Shown here: positions 25,318-29,601 of the stretch, piece by piece
How the letters are laid out: every line of letters begins with the position of its first letter
How positions within the stretch are numbered: position 1 is the first letter of the stretch
Assembly (NCBI GenBank): GCA_903879975.1
Contig: CAIRNL010000719.1
Coordinates: forward strand, 1-29,601
Source: an uncultured Chloroflexota bacterium
GTDB lineage: Bacteria; Chloroflexota; Anaerolineae; Caldilineales; Caldilineaceae
Reading direction: 5' to 3'
Length of the DNA stretch: 29,601 nt
The notes under the pieces: model-generated
What the model was told of the DNA's origin: nothing
Database searches by the model: none
What the model saw: only the letters and a program-made list of their open reading frames with translations
Translations under genes and position numbers: made by a program

Positions 25318-26636
25318 GTGCGGGACGCAATCCATTGGTGAAAAACGTCGATGACGTGGTCGAGCATAGATTGTGTCAAGCCTGGGTACACACCAATCCA
25401 AAACACTTGATTCATTACAAAATCGGCGTTCACCAACGAGCCGATCTGCCGAAAGCTGACGTCGGCATAAGCTGGCTGGCGGACCAGGTTTCCCCCAAAG
25501 AGCAGACGAGTGGCGATACCATTCGTCTCTAGATGGCGCACAAGGTCATTGCGTGTGAAGGATGCCTCGGTCCGCACGGAGATTGGGAAGCCAAACCAGC
25601 TTGGTGTGCTGTTGGCCGTTGCTTCGGGCAGAATGAGATGTTCCTGCAGCGGGGCCAGCCCCGCATAGAGCAAGTCGAAATTGTGCTGCCGCACAGCGAT
25701 GAAGTTCGCTAGCTTCGCCAATTGTGCGACGCCTACCGCAGCTTGCATGTCCGTCGCTTTCAGGTTGTAACCTATGTGCGAGTAAGTGTACTTATGATCA
25801 TAGCCGCAAGGCAGGCTGCCCAACTGCCAGTCAAACCGTTTGCCGCAGGTGTTGTCTTTGCCCGGCTCACACCAGCAATCGCGCCCCCAATCACGAAAAG
25901 ACTCGACCAATTTCTTGAGCTTGGCCGTTCCTGTTAGTACGCAGCCACCCTCGCCCATAGTGATGTGATGGGCCGGGTAGAAGCTGACAGTGGCCAAGTC
26001 ACCAAAGGTGCCTACTTGGCGGCCACGGTAGGTGGAACCAAGGGCGTCGCAGCAGTCTTCGATCAGCCACAGATTATGGCGTGCCGCGAAGGCTGTAACG
26101 GCATCTAAATCGAACGGGTTACCCAACGTGTGTGCCAACATCACCGCTTTGGTGCGCAGACTGAGGGCTTCCTCCAGCATAGATACATCCACGTTGTAGG
26201 TGGGAATCGTCACATCCACAAAGACTGGGATCAAGCCATTCTGCACGATCGGGTTCACCGTTGTCGGAAAACCCGTTGCTACCGTGATCACCTCGTCGCC
26301 GGGACGTAGCCGGTGTTCGCCCAACTCACTTGAGGTCAAACAGGAGAGCGCAACCAGATTCGCTGATGAGCCGGAATTGACAAGCACCGCGTGGTTTAAT
26401 CCAAAAATGCGGGCGAATTCGCGCTCGAACTGGGCAGCAAAGCGGCCTGTTGTCAGCCAGAAATCGAGCGAGGCATCCACTAGATGTTGCAACTCGCTTG
26501 CGTCGAAGACTCGGCCTGATACAGGAACGGTGCTTTTGCCCGGACGGAACTCCCGCTCAGGAAATGCCACTGCGTGATACTCTGCCACCAGATCAAGGAT
26601 GGTACGACGCAACTCGGAGGCTCGCTCATTGCTCAT
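25314..26636 (-). CDS. rfbH: CDP-4-keto-6-deoxyglucose 3-dehydrase (E1, RfbH/AscC type)
   Basis: PMP- and [2Fe-2S]-dependent enzyme that, with a reductase (E3), removes the 3-hydroxyl of CDP-4-keto-6-deoxyglucose. The 440 residues keep all E1 landmarks: SFYPAHHITMGEGG with H223 in place of the PLP lysine, D197 and Y220, and cysteines C196, C254, C256, C264 in the exact C-X57-C-X-C-X7-C spacing of the iron-sulfur site. This separates it from aminotransferases and from ColD-type dehydratases, which lack the cluster. ATG at 26636 overlaps rfbG by 11 bases; a TTG at 26642 lies at better spacing (5 bases) from the same GGAG box, adding two residues. No E3 gene is visible in the window. Confidence 0.95.
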   Translation of the reverse strand: MSNERASELRRTILDLVAEYHAVAFPEREFRPGKSTVPVSGRVFDASELQHLVDASLDFWLTTGRFAAQFEREFARIFGLNHAVLVNSGSSANLVALSCLTSSELGEHRLRPGDEVITVATGFPTTVNPIVQNGLIPVFVDVTIPTYNVDVSMLEEALSLRTKAVMLAHTLGNPFDLDAVTAFAARHNLWLIEDCCDALGSTYRGRQVGTFGDLATVSFYPAHHITMGEGGCVLTGTAKLKKLVESFRDWGRDCWCEPGKDNTCGKRFDWQLGSLPCGYDHKYTYSHIGYNLKATDMQAAVGVAQLAKLANFIAVRQHNFDLLYAGLAPLQEHLILPEATANSTPSWFGFPISVRTEASFTRNDLVRHLETNGIATRLLFGGNLVRQPAYADVSFRQIGSLVNADFVMNQVFWIGVYPGLTQSMLDHVIDVFHQWIASRT

Positions 26637-27606
26637 CGGCAAAATATCTCCGGTACCACTCGATCGTTTTTTGCAGACCGGTAGCCAAGTTGAAGCGCGG
26701 TTGCCAATTTAACTGCCTGTGGGCTTTGGCAGCGCTCAGGTACTGGTGCCGGATTTCGCAGCTTGTCTGGTTGAGGATTTCTGGCGTCAGCGCTGAGTTC
26801 ATCATCGCCAAGATCGTGTTGACTAACGTCAGTACATTGATCTGCAGTTCGTTGGAAAAGTTGAATGCTTCGCCACGTAGATCCGACCTCGCTGCCATTT
26901 GTTCAGCCAGCAACATATAGGCCGCAGCGCCATCTTCCACGTAAAAATAGTCGCGTACATAGTCGCCGTCGGAGCGGATTACTGGGCGTTGACCGCGAAC
27001 GATTGAACGGATGGTACCTGGAACGATCCGATTCCAGTTGAGATCGCCACCGCCGTAAAAATTGCCACAGCGGGTAATCGCAACAGGCAGATCGTAACTA
27101 ACTGCGTAGGCGTACGCAATCAGGTCGGCACAAGATTTGCTGACATCGTAGGGGTGCCGCCCTTGCAACGGCGTAGTCTCGTCATACGGCAGCGTCTCTT
27201 GATCGCCGTATGCCTTATCTGATGATGCAACTACTATTTGCCTGACGAGCGGGTTGCGCCGACAGGCTTCAAGCATTGTCCACGTCCCGCCAATGTTTGT
27301 CTCGAAGGTGGCGACGGGGTTACGGTTGGCTACGCCGACAATCGTCTGCGCCGCCAAGTGAAAGACGGTGTCGATCTCATACTCGCCGAGCGCACGTTCG
27401 AGCAGCGCCTGATCGCAAATTTCACCACGCACCACCTTGACACGTTCGAGCAGGCCGCCGCGTACTAACTCGGACTGGGGCATCCAGTCGCGCATCAGAC
27501 AGACAACGTCAGCACCTTCGGTCAACAGCGCCTTTACCAGCCATCCACCGACGAGCCCAGTTGCACCGGTGACCAAGGTCGGCCGATCCCGCCAAAAATT
27601 GTTCAT
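26626..27606 (-). CDS. rfbG: CDP-glucose 4,6-dehydratase (RfbG family)
   Basis: Converts CDP-glucose to CDP-4-keto-6-deoxyglucose with a bound NAD. In 326 residues: Rossmann motif TGATGLVGGWL (13-23), VVASSDKAYG with D130-K131, and Y153-x3-K157 in HPYDVSKSCAD. The Asp-Lys pair, rather than Asp-Glu, is what distinguishes CDP-glucose dehydratases from the dTDP-glucose enzyme RmlB. It is somewhat shorter than the roughly 360 residues of enteric RfbG. Its position between rfbF and rfbH supports the assignment. ATG overlaps the rfbF stop by ATGA. Confidence 0.92.
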   Translation of the reverse strand: MNNFWRDRPTLVTGATGLVGGWLVKALLTEGADVVCLMRDWMPQSELVRGGLLERVKVVRGEICDQALLERALGEYEIDTVFHLAAQTIVGVANRNPVATFETNIGGTWTMLEACRRNPLVRQIVVASSDKAYGDQETLPYDETTPLQGRHPYDVSKSCADLIAYAYAVSYDLPVAITRCGNFYGGGDLNWNRIVPGTIRSIVRGQRPVIRSDGDYVRDYFYVEDGAAAYMLLAEQMAARSDLRGEAFNFSNELQINVLTLVNTILAMMNSALTPEILNQTSCEIRHQYLSAAKAHRQLNWQPRFNLATGLQKTIEWYRRYFADEQ

Positions 27607-28373
27607 GGACGCGTGCTCCAGGGAGCTTTGCCCGAGTTCCAGAGCGTTTCGAGCACTTGCTTGTCGCGGATTGTGTCCATCGGTTGCCAGAAGCCATAAT
27701 GCTGATGGGTCATCAACTGTCTATCGGCAACGATCCTCTCAATGGGTCCCCGTTCCCATGCATCGTCGTCATCGTCAATGTAGCCGAGCACGCCTCGATT
27801 CAGCACGAAGAATCCCCCGTTGATCCAGCCTTCGCCTATCACTGGTTTCTCGTCAAATTGGATGATCTCTCCATCTTGGAAAAGCAATCCGCCAAAACGC
27901 GATGGCGGTCGCACTGCTGTCACTGTTGCCAGCCGACCGTGTTGCACGTGGAAGGCAGTCAGCGCCTGGATATCTACATCAGCGAGACCATCACCATATG
28001 TCATCATGAATGTGTCATCGTGCAACCATCTGTCAAGCCGCTTGAGGCGCCCACCCGTCTGGGTTGCTGATCCAGTGTCCACTAGATGTACGATCCAGTC
28101 CTCACGCTCTCGATCATGAACGGTGACATCTCCGCTGCCAAGTCCCACGGTGATGTCGCTATTCAGTGTGTAGTAATTGAGGAAATACTGTTTGATCATC
28201 TCACCTTTGTAGCCTAGGGCAACGATAAATTCCTTGAATCCGAAGTGGGCATACCAGCGCATGATGTGATCAAGGATTGGACGACCACCAATTTCCACCA
28301 TGGGTTTAGGGCGGACTGTAGTCTCTTCGGCAAGTCGAGTTCCGAATCCGCCGGCTAGAATGACGACTTTCAT
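27603..28373 (-). CDS. rfbF: Glucose-1-phosphate cytidylyltransferase
   Basis: Makes CDP-glucose from CTP and glucose-1-phosphate, the entry to CDP-3,6-dideoxyhexoses. The 256 residues have the standard length and the nucleotidyltransferase signature MKVVILAGGFGTRLAEETTV with RPKPMVEIGGRPILDHIM (22-39). MTYGDGLADVDIQAL gives the metal-binding Asp, and WINGGFFVLNRGVLGYI and FWQPMDTIRDK are typical of RfbF. The ATG at 28373 lacks a strong ribosome binding site. It is 38 bases downstream of the FkbM gene and ATGA-coupled to rfbG. Confidence 0.96.
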   Translation of the reverse strand: MKVVILAGGFGTRLAEETTVRPKPMVEIGGRPILDHIMRWYAHFGFKEFIVALGYKGEMIKQYFLNYYTLNSDITVGLGSGDVTVHDREREDWIVHLVDTGSATQTGGRLKRLDRWLHDDTFMMTYGDGLADVDIQALTAFHVQHGRLATVTAVRPPSRFGGLLFQDGEIIQFDEKPVIGEGWINGGFFVLNRGVLGYIDDDDDAWERGPIERIVADRQLMTHQHYGFWQPMDTIRDKQVLETLWNSGKAPWSTRP

Positions 28374-28411
28374 AAGCTTGTTCTGGTTATTGTATCCATC
28401 GCATGTTGCTT

Positions 28412-29155
28412 CTATTGCTGTACAAACAGGCTGTCTTCCTGAAGCAATATGCCACTGGTTGGATCTTCCAGGGTATCGACGGATCCCTGGTAGGTGAAAC
28501 CCCAGCTAGTCACAATCTCAAATACATCGGCAAACAGCGGGCCTCCTTCGTAGAGCGACCGGAATGACGTCTCGATAATTAACACCTTAGCCTGCCGCAG
28601 CGTCTGCTCGCCGCCACGCAGCACGTGCAACTCGTACCCTTGGACATCGATCTTGGCCAGAAGCGGCGCAGCTAAATCCATCTTCCCCTGCAGGCTGTCT
28701 AATTGCACAACTTTAACGGGCACTTCTTCTGTAACGGGCGCACTTGTCGGGAAGGACCGTCTATGCAGGTCGTCCATTGTCAAGAAGGACGAAGAGGGAG
28801 CATGTTGGCTCCTGTGGATCATCAACTCGATATTCTGTTCGCCGATACCCAAGTTGAAGGCGCAGAAACGCTCCACGCCAGCCATGTTACGCTGCAATTC
28901 GGCAAACTGATCAGGCAGTGGCTCGAATGAATAGATCATTGCCGTTGGAAAGAGCGGTCGCACGGTGTAGGCAAAGTTGCCTATATTGGCGCCAATGTCG
29001 AGAATTGTGTGAATACTGAGGCTTTGTGCCCAGGGTTTTCCTAGAGCCATGTAAATCTCTGGCAGGAAATACGGGCGGCGCATGCGTAGTTGACTAGGTT
29101 CTTCGATGTAGCGAGCGGCTACTCGAGTGTAGTATGCGACTTTGCTCAAGTTCAT
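28412..29155 (-). CDS. FkbM-family SAM methyltransferase
   Basis: A 247-residue methyltransferase of the FkbM family, whose members O-methylate hydroxyl groups of polyketides and, in surface-polysaccharide loci, of sugars. Motif I TILDIGANIGNFAYTV spans 50-65, the ribose-binding acidic residue is in YSFEPLPDQF (75-84), and the family segment LLAKIDVQGYELHVLRGGEQ carries IDVQGYE. The C-terminus has ETSFRSLYEGG. ATG at 29155 is favoured because the preceding 36 residues in the frame do not look like family sequence; the ribosome binding site is weak. It is the first gene of the minus-strand block in this window. Confidence 0.87.
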   Translation of the reverse strand: MNLSKVAYYTRVAARYIEEPSQLRMRRPYFLPEIYMALGKPWAQSLSIHTILDIGANIGNFAYTVRPLFPTAMIYSFEPLPDQFAELQRNMAGVERFCAFNLGIGEQNIELMIHRSQHAPSSSFLTMDDLHRRSFPTSAPVTEEVPVKVVQLDSLQGKMDLAAPLLAKIDVQGYELHVLRGGEQTLRQAKVLIIETSFRSLYEGGPLFADVFEIVTSWGFTYQGSVDTLEDPTSGILLQEDSLFVQQ

Positions 29156-29467
29156 AAATGTTTTTTCAATACCATCATTTGAGACTGTGTATCTTACACT
29201 TAGTCTTCGTGATGCGTGCCTGTCTACATCTTCTAGCGACCACAGTGAAATATGATCGCACACGTGATTGTAGCCTGAATAATACCACCTCCCTTACTAC
29301 TACAACCAAGGAAAATGCTGGACGTTACAGCTAAACTCCGCTTCTGCCCGTCAGCGATTATGCAGCAGCACGCTCATCGTCAGGTTGCTGTAGAAAAGAA
29401 CCTGTCCGGTTGAACCTCAATCTGGAGTTCCTTGTGGTTAAAGATCTGGGAGCCTATTCTTTGGGTT
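29156..29467. promoter_or_regulatory. Intergenic region upstream of the FkbM gene
   Basis: About 310 bases separate the FkbM gene from the GHMP-kinase end. No convincing ORF is seen. The block promoter would be expected here. A weak candidate on the minus strand is CTGACG (29378-29383) with CATAAT (29357-29362); the 15-base spacer is short. Another AT-rich site, TATTAT near 29276-29281, has no good -35. I see no strong terminator stem after the kinase gene, so readthrough from it is also possible. Confidence 0.3.
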
Positions 29468-29601
29468 CTACTCGATCCCCCGCCGCACCACACACCGCAC
29501 CGCGTGCTCGATCGGCCGATCCGCCACCAGAATCACATACCCCCCGCCGCCCGCACCCGAAATCTTCCACCCCAGCGCCTGGTCGCGGTGGCGGTCGATC
29601 A
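29468..29601 (-). CDS. GHMP-family sugar kinase, C-terminal end only
   Basis: The last 43 codons of a minus-strand gene run in from the right edge to TAG at 29468-29470. They encode ALGWKISGAGGGGYVILVAD, the C-terminal glycine loop of GHMP kinases, and end VRCVVRRGIE. The Gly-Trp-Lys-x-Ser-Gly-Ala-Gly form is as in sugar kinases of the D-glycero-D-manno-heptose-7-phosphate kinase (HddA) type, but with so little sequence the substrate is open. The codons are markedly GC-rich (37 of 43 end in G or C), unlike the FkbM gene beside it. Confidence 0.75.
   Translation of the reverse strand, partial: IDRHRDQALGWKISGAGGGGYVILVADRPIEHAVRCVVRRGIE

Noticed and set aside
1..29601. CRISPR arrays, tRNA or rRNA genes, insertion sequences, integrase or attachment sites
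   Set aside because: Scanned by eye on both strands; no regularly spaced direct repeats, cloverleaf or transposase/integrase-like reading frame was seen.

Overview
The window is an envelope-polysaccharide biosynthesis region, transcribed almost entirely on the minus strand from about 29.2 kb down to 3.0 kb. The style of the proteins (a long O-antigen-ligase-like membrane protein carrying TPRs, GT39 and GT87 membrane glycosyltransferases, a secreted SH3 protein with a glycine-rich tail) and the moderately high GC suggest a member of the Chloroflexota (Anaerolineae/Caldilineae-like). That assignment is inference from protein character only; there is no rRNA or other marker gene in the window.

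Layout, left to right. 1-3.0 kb is not polysaccharide-related: the edge of an unknown minus-strand gene, an MscS-type mechanosensitive channel, a roughly 520-base non-coding stretch, a secreted SH3-domain protein and a small unknown protein. 3.0-8.0 kb holds a small unknown gene, a MraY/WecA-type polyprenyl-phosphate sugar-1-phosphate transferase, and a 1212-residue O-antigen ligase/polymerase-like membrane protein with a TPR tail; these have their own likely promoter. 8.2-22.4 kb is the assembly block: GT4-type glycosyltransferases, a GT2 enzyme, two membrane GT-C enzymes (GT39-like and GT87-like), two SAM methyltransferases with an N-terminal four-cysteine knuckle, and a Wzx-type flippase. 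22.5-28.4 kb is a nucleotide-sugar cassette: rfbF, rfbG, rfbH, a short-chain dehydrogenase/reductase and a ThDP-dependent acetolactate-synthase-like enzyme. An FkbM-type methyltransferase (28.4-29.2 kb) leads the block, and the right edge holds the C-terminal end of a GHMP sugar kinase, in DNA with visibly GC-richer codons.

How it may work together. RfbF, RfbG and RfbH should make CDP-glucose, then CDP-4-keto-6-deoxyglucose, then the 3-deoxy intermediate. RfbH carries the complete set of E1 landmarks (His replacing the PLP lysine, C-X57-C-X-C-X7-C iron-sulfur cysteines). The ThDP enzyme and the reductase beside it match the logic of yersiniose synthesis (YerE adds a two-carbon unit to the 4-keto carbon, YerF reduces it), so the best hypothesis is a branched-chain 3,6-dideoxyhexose in a surface glycan. 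The E3 reductase partner of RfbH is not in the window. The MraY/WecA-like enzyme would start the repeat unit on the lipid carrier, the glycosyltransferases extend it, the methyltransferases decorate it, the flippase exports it, and the ligase-like protein polymerises or transfers it. Many junctions use 4-base ATGA stop/start overlaps, pointing to long polycistronic messages with translational coupling.
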